46,815 nt of DNA, taken from positions 1 through 46,815 of the forward strand of contig ONHZ01000048.1 of the NCBI GenBank assembly GCA_900317755.1, written 5' to 3'. Each line of letters starts with the position of its first letter. Positions within the stretch are counted from its first letter, which is position 1. Made by a program: the position numbers and the translations under genes. Below, in pieces: positions 24,141-35,686 of this stretch. This DNA is from an uncultured Lachnospiraceae bacterium. GTDB lineage: Bacteria > Bacillota > Clostridia > Lachnospirales > Lachnospiraceae. The notes below the pieces were generated by a model, which had not been told where the DNA came from, searched no databases, and worked only from the letters and a program-made list of their open reading frames with translations.

Positions 24141-25907
24141 TTAGTCCTCCTTTCCTGAAAGAGCGGAAACTTCTTTGAATAGCTCGTCTGAAATTTCCTT
24201 GTACTTTTCTTCTATTTCATCTTCGTGCGTATACTTGTAACGGCCGATTTCCTCACGAACTGGAAGCTTTACGAGGTCATCGATCTTTGCGCCATTCTGA
24301 AGAGCTTTGACACCCTCATCATAGTAAGCATAAACAAGCTTCATCATCCGAAACTGCTTGCCGATTGAAGTATAAGTATCAATCTCATCGAAGGAGTTCT
24401 GGTGAAGGAAGTCCTCACGGATAGAACGGGCAGCTTCCATCTTGAGACGATCCTGAGGAGAAAGCGCATCCATACCGACCATCTTTACGATTTCGTTTAA
24501 GGAAGCCTCTTCCTGAAGGAGTGTCATCAGGTTCTGCCTTGTCTTCATCCACTCTTCATCGACATTTTCATTGAACCATTTCTCAAGCGTATCAAGGTAA
24601 AGTGAATAAGATGACAGCCAGTTAATAGCCGGGAAATGTCTCTGGTAAGCAAGGTCTGCATCAAGTCTCCAGAATACCTTTACGATACGAAGCGTTGCCT
24701 GTGAGACAGGTTCTGAAATATCACCACCCGGAGGCGAAACAGCTCCGATAACTGACAAATATCCTTCTCTTCCTTCGTGACCAAGTGCAACAACATGGCC
24801 TGCTCTCTCATAGAACTGTGCGAGTCTTGATGAAAGGTAAGCAGGGTAACCTTCCTCACCAGGCATCTCCTCAAGTCGTCCTGACATCTCACGAAGAGCC
24901 TCAGCCCATCTTGATGTAGAATCTGCCATAAGTGCTACAGAATACCCCATATCACGGAAATATTCTGCAATGGTAATACCTGTATAAATAGATGCCTCAC
25001 GGGCGGCAACAGGCATATCTGATGTATTTGCAATAAGGATTGTCCTCTGCATCAGGGACTCACCTGTCTTTGGATCCTTGAGCTCTGGGAATTCGTTCAA
25101 AACATCGGTCATCTCGTTTCCACGCTCGCCGCAGCCGATGTAAACAACGATATCTGCCTCTGCCCACTTTGCAAGCTGATGCTGGATGACTGTCTTTCCT
25201 GAACCGAAAGGTCCTGGAACGGCTGCAACACCGCCCTTTGCAATAGGGAAGAATGCATCAATGACACGCTGACCTGTAATCAGAGGGGTATCTGGTGAAA
25301 GCTTTTTCTTGTACGGACGGCCTTTACGAACCGGCCACTTCTGTGCCAGCTGAATTTCCTTGTCGCCCTTTTCCGTTTCGACAACGGCAACTGTTTCACG
25401 GATTGTATATGAACCAGAACTAATGGACTTTATCTTTCCCTTGATTCCGTAAGGGATCATGATCTTTTCAGTAACAACCTTTGTCTCTTCGACCGTACCG
25501 ATGATGTCCCCTGGCTCGACTTCGTCACCAGCCTTTGCGGTTGCCTTAAAATCCCATTTTTTTTCTTCATCAAGGGCAGGAACTTCAACGCCTCGGCTAA
25601 GTCTATCTGTTCCAGTCACCTCCATGATTTTATTAAGAGGTCTTTGGATACCATCATAGATCGAACCGATAAGGCCAGGTCCCAAATCTACTGAAAGCGG
25701 AACTTCTGTAGACTCGACCGGCTCACCAGGTCCAAGTCCTGAAGTCTCCTCATAAACCTGAATGGACGCCTCATCACCGTGCATCTCAATGATCTCGCCG
25801 ATAAGTCTTTCCTTACTTACACGGACGACATCGTACATGTTTGCATCACGCATACCCGATGCAATGACAAGAGGTCCTGCAACTTTTTTGATTACTCCTG
25901 TACTCAA
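24141..25907 (-). CDS. atpA: V-type ATP synthase catalytic subunit A
   Basis: Catalytic head subunit, 588 residues. P-loop [33 protein letters not shown] and the adenine-site region [20 protein letters not shown] are intact. The V-type non-homologous insertion (about residues 110-200) is present, which separates it from F-type beta. AGGAGG precedes the ATG. It can run as ATP synthase or ion pump. Confidence 0.98.
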   Translation of the reverse strand: MSTGVIKKVAGPLVIASGMRDANMYDVVRVSKERLIGEIIEMHGDEASIQVYEETSGLGPGEPVESTEVPLSVDLGPGLIGSIYDGIQRPLNKIMEVTGTDRLSRGVEVPALDEEKKWDFKATAKAGDEVEPGDIIGTVEETKVVTEKIMIPYGIKGKIKSISSGSYTIRETVAVVETEKGDKEIQLAQKWPVRKGRPYKKKLSPDTPLITGQRVIDAFFPIAKGGVAAVPGPFGSGKTVIQHQLAKWAEADIVVYIGCGERGNEMTDVLNEFPELKDPKTGESLMQRTILIANTSDMPVAAREASIYTGITIAEYFRDMGYSVALMADSTSRWAEALREMSGRLEEMPGEEGYPAYLSSRLAQFYERAGHVVALGHEGREGYLSVIGAVSPPGGDISEPVSQATLRIVKVFWRLDADLAYQRHFPAINWLSSYSLYLDTLEKWFNENVDEEWMKTRQNLMTLLQEEASLNEIVKMVGMDALSPQDRLKMEAARSIREDFLHQNSFDEIDTYTSIGKQFRMMKLVYAYYDEGVKALQNGAKIDDLVKLPVREEIGRYKYTHEDEIEEKYKEISDELFKEVSALSGKED

Positions 25908-25920
25908 AACTATTGTCCTC

Positions 25921-26244
25921 CTATTCGTTTCCGAAAAGAATATCGCTTCCGACAGCCTTCTCGACTGACTGCTTTACTCCCTGTACTCCTGCGCCTGTAT
26001 TTCCGGAAACTCCCGGAATCTGAATGATTGCAGGAAAAACCTGATCGGAATATTCATCTATCACTTCGGAAAGCTCTGCGGCAACCTGCTCGGTCACATA
26101 GATAATGCCGTAGTCGCCGTTGCAAAGCCTCTTCAGTAATTTCTTATCTTCCTCAAAATCGTTTGTGACAGCAAAGATATCAAGACCAAGGGCTGCAAAG
26201 CCATAGATAGAATCTCTGTCGCCAAGTACACAAATCTTATCCAT
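25921..26244 (-). CDS. atpF: V-type ATP synthase subunit F
   Basis: Small central-stalk regulator, 107 residues, beginning [20 protein letters not shown], with [14 protein letters not shown] and FPAIIQIPG typical of the family (NtpG in Enterococcus naming). It overlaps the end of atpC by 8 bases, indicating coupled translation. Confidence 0.93.
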   Translation of the reverse strand: MDKICVLGDRDSIYGFAALGLDIFAVTNDFEEDKKLLKRLCNGDYGIIYVTEQVAAELSEVIDEYSDQVFPAIIQIPGVSGNTGAGVQGVKQSVEKAVGSDILFGNE

Positions 26245-27205
26245 ACATCCGCCTTGCCCTTTCCTTTATTGCTTCTTCAGGGAAGTCGTTGTGCTTTGCC
26301 GTGAGAAGAACCCGCACGGTGCTGATTTCGTTTTCCCTTCCAAGGTAATACGCAATAACAGGTCCAATCGTAAAAGGATTCGTCTTCTGATAACGGATGG
26401 ATTCGATGATGCTGTCATCGCACCACTTCTCAAACGAAGTGATGGAATTCTTCAGTGCCTCTGCAGCATCATTCATTCCGTGTTCAGAAAGATAGGTCGT
26501 AAGCGCGTCGTCGCTTTCGCTCGCTGCCTTTGCAAGATAATCAATGTCTAATGTCTTGCAGGGAGCTAAGGCCTTCTTTATGAAATCAAAGGTCTTTCCC
26601 GTGCGCGCTCCTCTTACTGCGATCTTTATATCCGTAACTGCTACCGTTCTCTCAAGATAATCTTTAAGAATCGGATACTTTGTCTTCTTTGAAACCTTTT
26701 CCATGAGGTCAAGGCAGGCCTTGTCGATGATGACATCGCTCTTCTGCCCGTCATGATGCTCTAAGATCTGGTCTAAGGCTTCTTCTGCCGGCTTCTTCAT
26801 TGAATCAGGCAATTCTGAAAATTTCCTGTCCTTTAAGATGTCAGCAAAATATTTTCCTGTATATTTCGGCACATCATAATAAAGGCCTTCGCTTTCACCC
26901 GGCGTTCCTATGTCCTTGATTGCGGACTTTAAGTTGTGGAAAACCATAGGGTATGAAAGCACATCCATGACATCCTGACCGACTCCAAGATTCCTGATGA
27001 GAGTATTTACTTTTTCACTTTCTGTCGCAAGAATACGTATAGGATCTCTGCCGGAATTCTCATCTCCCCAACCCTTATCCAGAAGATAGCTTATGACGCT
27101 GTCCTCGTCCTTCATTCCGGACATCTGGATAATATCGGCATCAGTGAGAAGGGATTTCTCGAGCACCCTGATTCTTGCAACAGCGAAGATATAATTCTCT
27201 CCCAC
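26237..27205 (-). CDS. atpC: V-type ATP synthase subunit C (d-type, rotor cap)
   Basis: Connects the central stalk to the c-ring; 322 residues, mostly helical. Family features are the YIFAVARIRVLEKSLLTDAD start, a Tyr/Phe-rich middle and the NPFTIGPVIAYYLGRENEIS segment near the C-terminus. The start is a GTG with AGGAG 6 bases upstream, right after the atpE stop. Confidence 0.93.
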   Translation of the reverse strand: MGENYIFAVARIRVLEKSLLTDADIIQMSGMKDEDSVISYLLDKGWGDENSGRDPIRILATESEKVNTLIRNLGVGQDVMDVLSYPMVFHNLKSAIKDIGTPGESEGLYYDVPKYTGKYFADILKDRKFSELPDSMKKPAEEALDQILEHHDGQKSDVIIDKACLDLMEKVSKKTKYPILKDYLERTVAVTDIKIAVRGARTGKTFDFIKKALAPCKTLDIDYLAKAASESDDALTTYLSEHGMNDAAEALKNSITSFEKWCDDSIIESIRYQKTNPFTIGPVIAYYLGRENEISTVRVLLTAKHNDFPEEAIKERARRMYG

Positions 27206-27808
27206 TTAAGACTCCTTTGGCCAAAGCCTCTTATATACAAGATCTGAAAGTGCCGTTCTCTTTTCATTAAAAATAGCCTTAAGAGAACAGTTCTCGTCTA
27301 TACCGCCATACGATAATACGAAGCCTGCATCAATGTCTGCCGGCGCATCTGAAAGAACAAGCTCGCCGCCTTTCTTTGATGCTATTTCAGAAATCTTTGT
27401 CTTGAAATCTGATGGAAGGCGCTGCATATCCTTGTCAGAAATCTGCATTTTGCCTTTTTCAGCATGGACATTTTTCTCAAGCAGAGAATAAATCATAGAG
27501 AAATATTCTGAATCTGACTCATTTAAAAGCTTGTCATAAGCCTTGTCTAATACTTCAGTAATAATCTCATTTCTCGCTTCAAGAACTGCCCTTTTCTCAT
27601 TGGTAGCGGCTTCTGATTTTGCTCTCTCAAGTAAATTTGATTTTTCGGCTGCGGTGCGTTCCTGTGCCTTCTTCGAGTCAGCCTCTATCTCGGCCTTTGC
27701 CTCTTCAATGAGCTTTGCCTTTTTGTCCTCAGCCTCTTTTATGATGCCGGCACTGTTTTCATCCGCATCCCGCAGGATTTCATTTGTAATATTTTCTACT
27801 CCTGCCAT
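27206..27808 (-). CDS. atpE: V-type ATP synthase subunit E (peripheral stalk)
   Basis: Stator subunit, 200 residues: a long N-terminal coiled coil rich in Ala, Glu and Lys (ADENSAGIIKEAEDKKAKLI), then a globular C-terminal domain with GGELVLSDAPADIDAGFVLS and GIDENCSLKAIFNEKR. It should pair with the short coiled-coil subunit encoded first in the operon. Confidence 0.93.
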   Translation of the reverse strand: MAGVENITNEILRDADENSAGIIKEAEDKKAKLIEEAKAEIEADSKKAQERTAAEKSNLLERAKSEAATNEKRAVLEARNEIITEVLDKAYDKLLNESDSEYFSMIYSLLEKNVHAEKGKMQISDKDMQRLPSDFKTKISEIASKKGGELVLSDAPADIDAGFVLSYGGIDENCSLKAIFNEKRTALSDLVYKRLWPKES

Positions 27809-27885
27809 GTTATCTCCTTAATTCTGTGTTAATTAAGAACTATTCCGTCTTTGGAAATTTCTTCCCGACAGAATCCAAATCCTAA

Positions 27886-30374
<2,489 letters not shown>

Positions 30375-30388
30375 ACCAAGGTCTCCTT

Positions 30389-30697
30389 TCAGAGTACTGC
30401 GGCAGCTACTGCATCAGCTGCTGAATCGATTTCAGGCGCTGCCTTTTCCTTTAGTTCATTTATTGCTTTCTCTGACTTTTCAGAAGATTCTGCAAGAATC
30501 TTTTCTCTCTCCTTTGCAGCCTCTTCCATGGCACTGTCAAAGGCCTTCTTGTCTTGCGCCTTCGCCTCAGCCTTTAGCTTTTCTATCTCGACGGCAGCGG
30601 AAGACTCGATTTCCTTTGCCTTGTCGTGTGCACTCGCCGTCTTCGTCTTTGCCTCAGCCTCAGCGGCCTTCACCTTTTCTATCGTTTCTTCTATCAT
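30389..30697 (-). CDS. atpH: V-type ATP synthase subunit G/H-like coiled coil (peripheral stalk)
   Basis: First gene of the ATPase operon, 102 residues, almost wholly a charged Ala/Glu/Lys coiled coil (MIEETIEKVKAAEAEAKTKT). It corresponds by position and shape to NtpF of Enterococcus, which pairs with subunit E in the peripheral stalk. The ATG at 30697 has GGGGGAA 7 bases upstream, so the longer reading to 30715 was not used. The symbol is by convention only. Confidence 0.85.
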   Translation of the reverse strand: MIEETIEKVKAAEAEAKTKTASAHDKAKEIESSAAVEIEKLKAEAKAQDKKAFDSAMEEAAKEREKILAESSEKSEKAINELKEKAAPEIDSAADAVAAAVL

Positions 30698-30862
30698 AGC
30701 GTTCCCCCAAGTCAACTATAATATTCGTTCTAAAACTCATACGTGAAAATAGTAACACATTATTTAAGCGATTTCCATAACAAATCTACTTTTTTATCAT
30801 ACAAATTTGTAATTATTGCAATAAAGCACTTACCAAAAACTCACGTCGCAAAAAAATGTATT

Positions 30863-31348
30863 TTATAGTTCAATAGTTATTGTTCTATGCGTGCGCTCGT
30901 ATTTACGATACTTGACACCTGCGGCGTCGAGCATGCGCTTGGATGCGATGACGCTTGGCGTGTCCTTGTATTTGTCGCTGTCATAGATGATTTCTTTGAT
31001 GCCGCACTGTATGATTGCCTTGGCACATTCATTGCATGGGAAAAGTGACACATAGAGCTTCGAGCCTTCAAGTGAGCCGCCGCGGTAATTTAGGATGGCG
31101 TTCAGCTCGGAGTGTGTCGTGTAGAAGTATTTGTTGTCGAGTGGCGGACCTTCGCGGTTCCACGGAAATTCGTCGTCGGAGCAGCCTGCCGGGAATCCAT
31201 TATATCCCATCGAAAGGATTTTGTTGTCTTTTGAGACGATGCATGCCCCGACCTGGGTATGCGGATCTTTTGAGCGCATTCCAGAAAGAAATGCGATACC
31301 CATGAAATATTCATCCCAGCTGATGTAATCTTTTCTCTTATCACTCAT
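30863..31348 (-). CDS. comEB: Deoxycytidylate (dCMP) deaminase family protein
   Basis: Zinc-dependent deaminase converting dCMP to dUMP for thymidylate synthesis. The zinc/catalytic motifs are YTTHSELNAILN (His and Glu) and LFPCNECAKAII (two Cys). The start DYISWDEYFMGIAFLSGMRS and SKDPHTQVGACIV are typical. It has 161 residues. It overlaps the end of the preceding phosphatase-like gene by 8 bases and is last in the mecA operon. Confidence 0.95.
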   Translation of the reverse strand: MSDKRKDYISWDEYFMGIAFLSGMRSKDPHTQVGACIVSKDNKILSMGYNGFPAGCSDDEFPWNREGPPLDNKYFYTTHSELNAILNYRGGSLEGSKLYVSLFPCNECAKAIIQCGIKEIIYDSDKYKDTPSVIASKRMLDAAGVKYRKYERTHRTITIEL

Positions 31349-31814
31349 CGATGAACAGCCCTCCTTCCGAAATCTTATCAGAAAGCTTTTTTATGGTAGT
31401 TTTCAATGTCTCAAAGCAAAGCCCGTAATCTGCAAGTGCCCCGCCATATGGATCCATGACATCAAGCTCATCACCTACGAATCTGGAAAGCACAAAGACA
31501 TTCTTCTCATTTGCATTTTCAAAAGACTTGACAACTTCATCACGTTCCCTGTACTCCATCGTGAATAGAGCTGTCTTATCAGTAATTTCAAAATTCTTCA
31601 GTCCCTTTGCACGTATATTTTCTGCGTCGAATTTGTTTCCGATCAGCACGACTTCCGCCTTGGGATTTATCGGTTCTTCAAATGGCACATTTATGCCTCT
31701 TGCCAGAATCTCAAGGTCCTTCTTTGCATAAAATTTCTCAAAAAGAAGAGCCGCCATCGGCGCCCTTGACAGGCCATTTTTTTCTATAAAAATAATCCTT
31801 GAAACCTTGTTCAT
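31341..31814 (-). CDS. Degenerate low-molecular-weight protein tyrosine phosphatase-like protein
   Basis: The fold of YwlE-type phosphatases is visible: the N-terminal strand and loop IIFIEKNGLSRAPMAALLFE and the catalytic-acid region VMDPYGGALADYG. The phosphate-binding loop normally reads Cys-x5-Arg-Ser; here the Cys position is Glu, the second Cys is Ser and Ser after Arg is Ala, while the Arg and the DP motif remain. Phosphatase activity by the usual thiol route is therefore not expected. The ATG at 31814 lies 4 bases after the sua5 stop. In many Firmicutes ywlE follows the sua5 homologue ywlC, which supports descent from ywlE. Function now unknown. Confidence 0.75.
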   Translation of the reverse strand: MNKVSRIIFIEKNGLSRAPMAALLFEKFYAKKDLEILARGINVPFEEPINPKAEVVLIGNKFDAENIRAKGLKNFEITDKTALFTMEYRERDEVVKSFENANEKNVFVLSRFVGDELDVMDPYGGALADYGLCFETLKTTIKKLSDKISEGGLFIDE

Positions 31815-31818
31815 TCGT

Positions 31819-32895
31819 TTAGGCCTCAACTACGCTATGTCCTGCTGCCTTTAGTAACCTGTTCATTATAGCATTTCCAAGACGCTTCGTGTCAAAGCTT
31901 TCGGAAAAAATCCGGCCTACCTGAAGGTCATCGCATTTCCGGAGCACATCGAAAAGATTTCTTGCAATATCATCTTCCGTCTCAAATGAGCCCATGTCAA
32001 AAATCTGAACGCCTAAATATTCAAGAATCTTATAATCCGCCCTGCTTTCGTCGGAGCATAAGACTGCTGTCTTTACGCCGTTCTGCTCCGATTCCGTTGC
32101 AAGTGCAACAATCTTTGTGATTACCTTTTCTCTTTCGCCCTCTACTATGGAAAGCTGTGCCTTCGGTGCATAATGCCGATACCGCATGCCAGGCGCCTTC
32201 GGGCGTACATTCGCATTTTCTGAAGAAAGTCCCGGGTCCATCTTGCAGGAACCGAGCGTTTCTTTAATATCTTCAATTGTAATAAAGCCCGGTCTAAGAA
32301 TCGTCGGCTCATCAACCGTCATATCGACGATCGTGGACTCAAGACCAATATTGACCTCGCCTCCGTCAAGGATCATGTCAATCTTTCCAGAAAGATCCTC
32401 CTCAACATGAGATGCCTTTGTCGGAGAAGGGCGGCCGGAAGTATTTGCTGACGGCGCAGCAATCATGCAGCCCGATTCTCTTATGAGTGCCATTGCGACC
32501 GGATGCACAGGAAAGCGCACCGCAACTGTGTCAAGTCCTCCGGTAGTCTCGTGCGGCACCTTTCCGTTTGAATTTACAATCATGGTCATTGGTCCCGGCC
32601 AGAATTTCTCTGCCAGTGTCTTCATTTCCGGCGTCACTTCAGATGCAATCTCATACAACTGGTCAAGCGAGCAGATATGCACAATCAGCGGATTGTCCGA
32701 CGGCCTGCCCTTTGCAGCATAGATTTTCTTTGATGCTTCTTTGTCAAGCGCATTTCCACCTAGTCCATATACTGTCTCTGTTGGAAAAGCAACAAGGCCG
32801 CCTGTTCTTATGATTTCAGCAGCCTTGTAAAGAGCCTCTTTTGATTCTGGCTCGTCTAAATTTTCTTTATTTACCTTTGCTATTATTGTGTCCAT
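31819..32895 (-). CDS. Threonylcarbamoyl-AMP synthase (Sua5/YwlC)
   Basis: Makes L-threonylcarbamoyl-AMP from Thr, bicarbonate and ATP for the t6A37 modification of ANN-decoding tRNAs. The YrdC domain (residues about 15-205) shows GGLVAFPTETVYGLGGNALD, KGRPSDNPLIVHI and APSANTSGRPSPTKASHV. The Sua5 C-terminal domain follows after the PGMRYRHYAPKAQL linker. The length of 358 is that of the two-domain form. The ATG shares one base with the stop of the GH18 gene. Confidence 0.95.
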   Translation of the reverse strand: MDTIIAKVNKENLDEPESKEALYKAAEIIRTGGLVAFPTETVYGLGGNALDKEASKKIYAAKGRPSDNPLIVHICSLDQLYEIASEVTPEMKTLAEKFWPGPMTMIVNSNGKVPHETTGGLDTVAVRFPVHPVAMALIRESGCMIAAPSANTSGRPSPTKASHVEEDLSGKIDMILDGGEVNIGLESTIVDMTVDEPTILRPGFITIEDIKETLGSCKMDPGLSSENANVRPKAPGMRYRHYAPKAQLSIVEGEREKVITKIVALATESEQNGVKTAVLCSDESRADYKILEYLGVQIFDMGSFETEDDIARNLFDVLRKCDDLQVGRIFSESFDTKRLGNAIMNRLLKAAGHSVVEA

Positions 32896-34622
32896 CAGTT
32901 TATATATTTATTGATAATATCCCATACTTCCGGCAGTTCCTGCCCACTCTTCCAGAAGGCACCGCCTGCAAGCGAATTGCTGTCAAGAACCTTGAGTTTT
33001 TCCTCTATCGAGTATGAATCTTCTACCCAGATCTTGTAGGTCTTCGTATCCTCAGAAACCTCTGCATAATTCTGACCTAAAGAATCGTCCCATGTGGCAG
33101 TCGCATTATGCTGTGCGAGGAAATCAGAAATCTCATTCATCCGCATGGCTGTGCAGGAAAGCGCACCGTTTTCCTCTGTCCAAAGTCTCGTATAGAATGG
33201 CATGCCAAGAATAATCTGCTCCTTTGGAACTTCTTTCAAAGTGTCCTCTACACCCTGCTTTACAAACGAAATAGATGCCGTGCTTCCGGCCTCTGTGCTG
33301 GTAGTCGTATATTCATCGTACGCCATGATGACAACATAATCAGCAAATTTCGCCTGATTTGCCCTGTCATAAAATGCAGTGTAATCCGAAGGTACATAAT
33401 TGTCGATGGAAAGCACAATGTCATTCTTGTGGCACTTCAGTGCAAGCTCGCGGATGAATTCACCATACCCCGGACCTGCCGCACTCTTCAGCTGCTCGAA
33501 GTCAATATTTACGCCATCAAGGGAATAGGCAACTGCCTGCGCTACGATATTGTTTACAAGATTGTCACGCGAAGATGTCGTTGAAAGAAGTCCTGTCATA
33601 TCGACGCCATTCGAAATAGCCTCGACATTTCCAAAAAGTCCCCAGACCTTGATATTTGCCGCATGGCAGGTATTTACGTAGTCAAGGCTCGCAATAGAGG
33701 AAAGCGAACCGTCATTTCCGGCAACAGAAAACCAGGTAGGAGAAAGGACATTCACGCCTGGACTTCTTGAAATAACAGAAGTCACTGTCGTATTTGCATC
33801 GGCTGTCGTGACCTGGTGCCAGAGAAGTTTAACTTTTTCATCTAAAAGAATATGTGTACATTCCTGCGCTGTCAGTGTTGCCTTGACTGTCTCATCCTTT
33901 GCGCTGTCAATGCATGAATTTCTGATATAACCTAATACGCCGTCAGAAGAAATCACTCTTGTCCACTTGCCATAGTTTCGAAGGTAAATGACCTTGTCGC
34001 CTTTCTTCACATCGGAAAGAATTTTTGACTTCGGTCCGCCAAGCCGCCTGATCTCTGTATCCCGCTTTACAGTAGAAACCTGTCTCTTTAAGCCGGCAGA
34101 AGAAATCGTAAGCCTGTATGGATCCTTTGAAAGCGTATAGGTGATATCAGTGAAATTCTTCACGAAATCAAGGGAGATGTAATTCGTATCATTTTCTGAA
34201 ATGAGCACCGGCACCTTGTTTGAAACAGAACTGATTCCAACCGTATAATCCGGTGAATCCTTTGAGGCACTGACGACATCCGTAGCCGTCACATAACGAA
34301 GCACGCCCTCTGTCGAGTCATAATAATAATGCTCTGAGAAGCTTTCATTAATAACATCAAGCGAAACATAAGGGCTTCCGCTCTGTACGATTGCATTAAC
34401 CGCCCCGTCCTCAGTTTCAGAAAGCTCATCATTAATAATAAGTGCTGATGCATCATCTGTCTTCAGCTTGTAATATTCTGAAAGCGGCATGCGCTCCTTT
34501 GTGGGGGCATACTTCTGAATCAGAATAACAATACCAACGATTGCAACGGCAATGATCAATGAAACAATGATCAGAAAAATAGTACTAACTCTTGCTTTTT
34601 TCTTCCTGCTTTTCGTTTTCAT
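32895..34622 (-). CDS. Membrane-anchored glycoside hydrolase family 18 protein with SH3-like domain
   Basis: Probable cell-wall hydrolase of the YaaH/chitinase-like type. After a basic N-terminus and one membrane helix (STIFLIIVSLIIAVAIVGIV), residues about 60-190 hold two regions like copper-amine-oxidase N-terminal domains (YVSLDVINESF, YISLDFVKNF), then an SH3b domain (about 195-255). The GH18 barrel fills the rest, with catalytic motif LDGVNIDFEQL (DGxxxDxE) and ADYVVIMAYDEY. It likely acts outside the membrane on peptidoglycan amino sugars. It overlaps mecA by 4 bases (ATGA) and sua5 by 1. Confidence 0.9.
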   Translation of the reverse strand: MKTKSRKKKARVSTIFLIIVSLIIAVAIVGIVILIQKYAPTKERMPLSEYYKLKTDDASALIINDELSETEDGAVNAIVQSGSPYVSLDVINESFSEHYYYDSTEGVLRYVTATDVVSASKDSPDYTVGISSVSNKVPVLISENDTNYISLDFVKNFTDITYTLSKDPYRLTISSAGLKRQVSTVKRDTEIRRLGGPKSKILSDVKKGDKVIYLRNYGKWTRVISSDGVLGYIRNSCIDSAKDETVKATLTAQECTHILLDEKVKLLWHQVTTADANTTVTSVISRSPGVNVLSPTWFSVAGNDGSLSSIASLDYVNTCHAANIKVWGLFGNVEAISNGVDMTGLLSTTSSRDNLVNNIVAQAVAYSLDGVNIDFEQLKSAAGPGYGEFIRELALKCHKNDIVLSIDNYVPSDYTAFYDRANQAKFADYVVIMAYDEYTTTSTEAGSTASISFVKQGVEDTLKEVPKEQIILGMPFYTRLWTEENGALSCTAMRMNEISDFLAQHNATATWDDSLGQNYAEVSEDTKTYKIWVEDSYSIEEKLKVLDSNSLAGGAFWKSGQELPEVWDIINKYIN

Positions 34623-35449
34623 ACTTCGGAGAGTACCTTTATCGCATTATCTTTGATGAGAGGCTTCGTGTGCTCGTCAATAAAATTCTCAGTTCCGGGC
34701 GTAATCTGCTCCATCTCTGAAAATTCAGTGAGAATATTGCAGACCTTGTTGAAATTCACAGGTGTCTCGCCTTCCATTCTGACTAAAAGCAGATAATATC
34801 CCTCATCATCTTTATAAAGATCATTTCTGCCGTGATATATAGAATTTATGAAAGGAGCAATATTTATAACATCATCGAGGTTGTCAAAGCTAACGAGACG
34901 GACTAATTCCTTATCGTTCTCAGATGCAGGCTTGTCAGCATCCTTTCCTGCGCTTTTCGACGCAGGAACTGTGCCTGCAGGCGCTTTGCCTGTATCCGTG
35001 CCATCCTTCGGTCTCTCGGCAACTGCGGCAGCACCACGGTCTAAAGCGTACTGTCTCAGAACATCATGTGCAGACGTGACATTTGAAGGAACAGGACTAT
35101 CATCATAGACCTCATCGTCATTCATGTCGTCATAATCAAAATCAAAGTCGTCGTCATCTTCATCATCAGAAAAATCAGAGAACCTTGAGTCAAGCTCTTC
35201 CGGATAGGAGACTTTGGAAACGATGAGAATCAGCGTATCGGAATTTACCGGCACAGCCTCTATCATCAGTGGTTCACCATCAGTGTCAAAATTGAACTTG
35301 CTGTTTGCCCACTGCATGACTTCACTGAAAAGATCCTTTGCCTTTTCAGAACCATATGAAAGTTCTGAAATATTAATGTGCCTGGCATCGAGGTCATCTT
35401 TTGAGATATAGCAGCGGATGACATTTTCATTTACTCTTTCAATTCTCAT
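34619..35449 (-). CDS. mecA: MecA-type adaptor protein
   Basis: Adaptor that delivers substrates to the ClpC-ClpP protease. The N-terminal domain is recognised by MRIERVNENVIRCYISKDDL and the following INISEL; the C-terminal domain by SFDNLDDVINIAPFI, NDLYKDDEGYYLLLVRMEG and FIDEHTKPLIKDNAIKVL. The linker (about residues 88-175) is long and contains an acidic run of Asp/Glu/Phe and an Ala/Lys-rich part. The length of 276 is above the 215-240 common in Bacillus. It is the first gene of a five-gene operon from the promoter at 35503-35531. Confidence 0.92.
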   Translation of the reverse strand: MRIERVNENVIRCYISKDDLDARHINISELSYGSEKAKDLFSEVMQWANSKFNFDTDGEPLMIEAVPVNSDTLILIVSKVSYPEELDSRFSDFSDDEDDDDFDFDYDDMNDDEVYDDSPVPSNVTSAHDVLRQYALDRGAAAVAERPKDGTDTGKAPAGTVPASKSAGKDADKPASENDKELVRLVSFDNLDDVINIAPFINSIYHGRNDLYKDDEGYYLLLVRMEGETPVNFNKVCNILTEFSEMEQITPGTENFIDEHTKPLIKDNAIKVLSEV

Positions 35450-35502
35450 AATAGTTCACCACCCTTTCTAATAGTCTAAAGAGATCATTCTCTTTTAGCT
35501 CT

Positions 35503-35531
35503 AGTATACTTAAATTAACCGGGCTTGTAAA
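35503..35531 (-). promoter_or_regulatory. Sigma-A promoter of the mecA operon
   Basis: TTTACA (35531-35526), 17 bases, TATACT (35508-35503). The leader carries a small hairpin (CTAAAAGAGA/TCTCTTTAG) before the AAAGGGTGG ribosome site. Confidence 0.75.
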
Positions 35532-35579
35532 TATACAGAAAAGGCATTTTTTCGTCTGCCAAATGTATTTTTTCAAGAA

Positions 35580-35598
35580 TGTTCGATTCTTTCGAACA
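35580..35598. promoter_or_regulatory. Palindrome in the mecA/kinase divergent region
   Basis: TGTTCGA, 5 bases, TCGAACA: a perfect 7-bp dyad about 50 bases upstream of the mecA -35 box and 57 bases before the kinase -35 box. No U-tract on the proper side for a terminator. Could be an operator; regulator unknown. Confidence 0.4.
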
Positions 35599-35654
35599 AA
35601 AAATAAACAAAGTATAAAAAATATTAACAATTTATTAAATATGCATGAAAACTA

Positions 35655-35683
35655 TTTACAATTTTTTCCATTTCTGTTATTAA
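35655..35683 (+). promoter_or_regulatory. Sigma-A-like promoter of the kinase gene
   Basis: TTTACA (35655-35660), 17 bases, TATTAA (35678-35683). The first ATG of the kinase frame lies only 3 bases after the -10, so the transcript would be leaderless or translation starts further inside. Confidence 0.5.
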
Positions 35684-35686
35684 TTT

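Noticed and set aside
35439-35630. A 63-codon minus-strand ORF upstream of mecA
   Set aside because: It runs through the mecA promoter and ribosome site and looks like translated AT-rich spacer.
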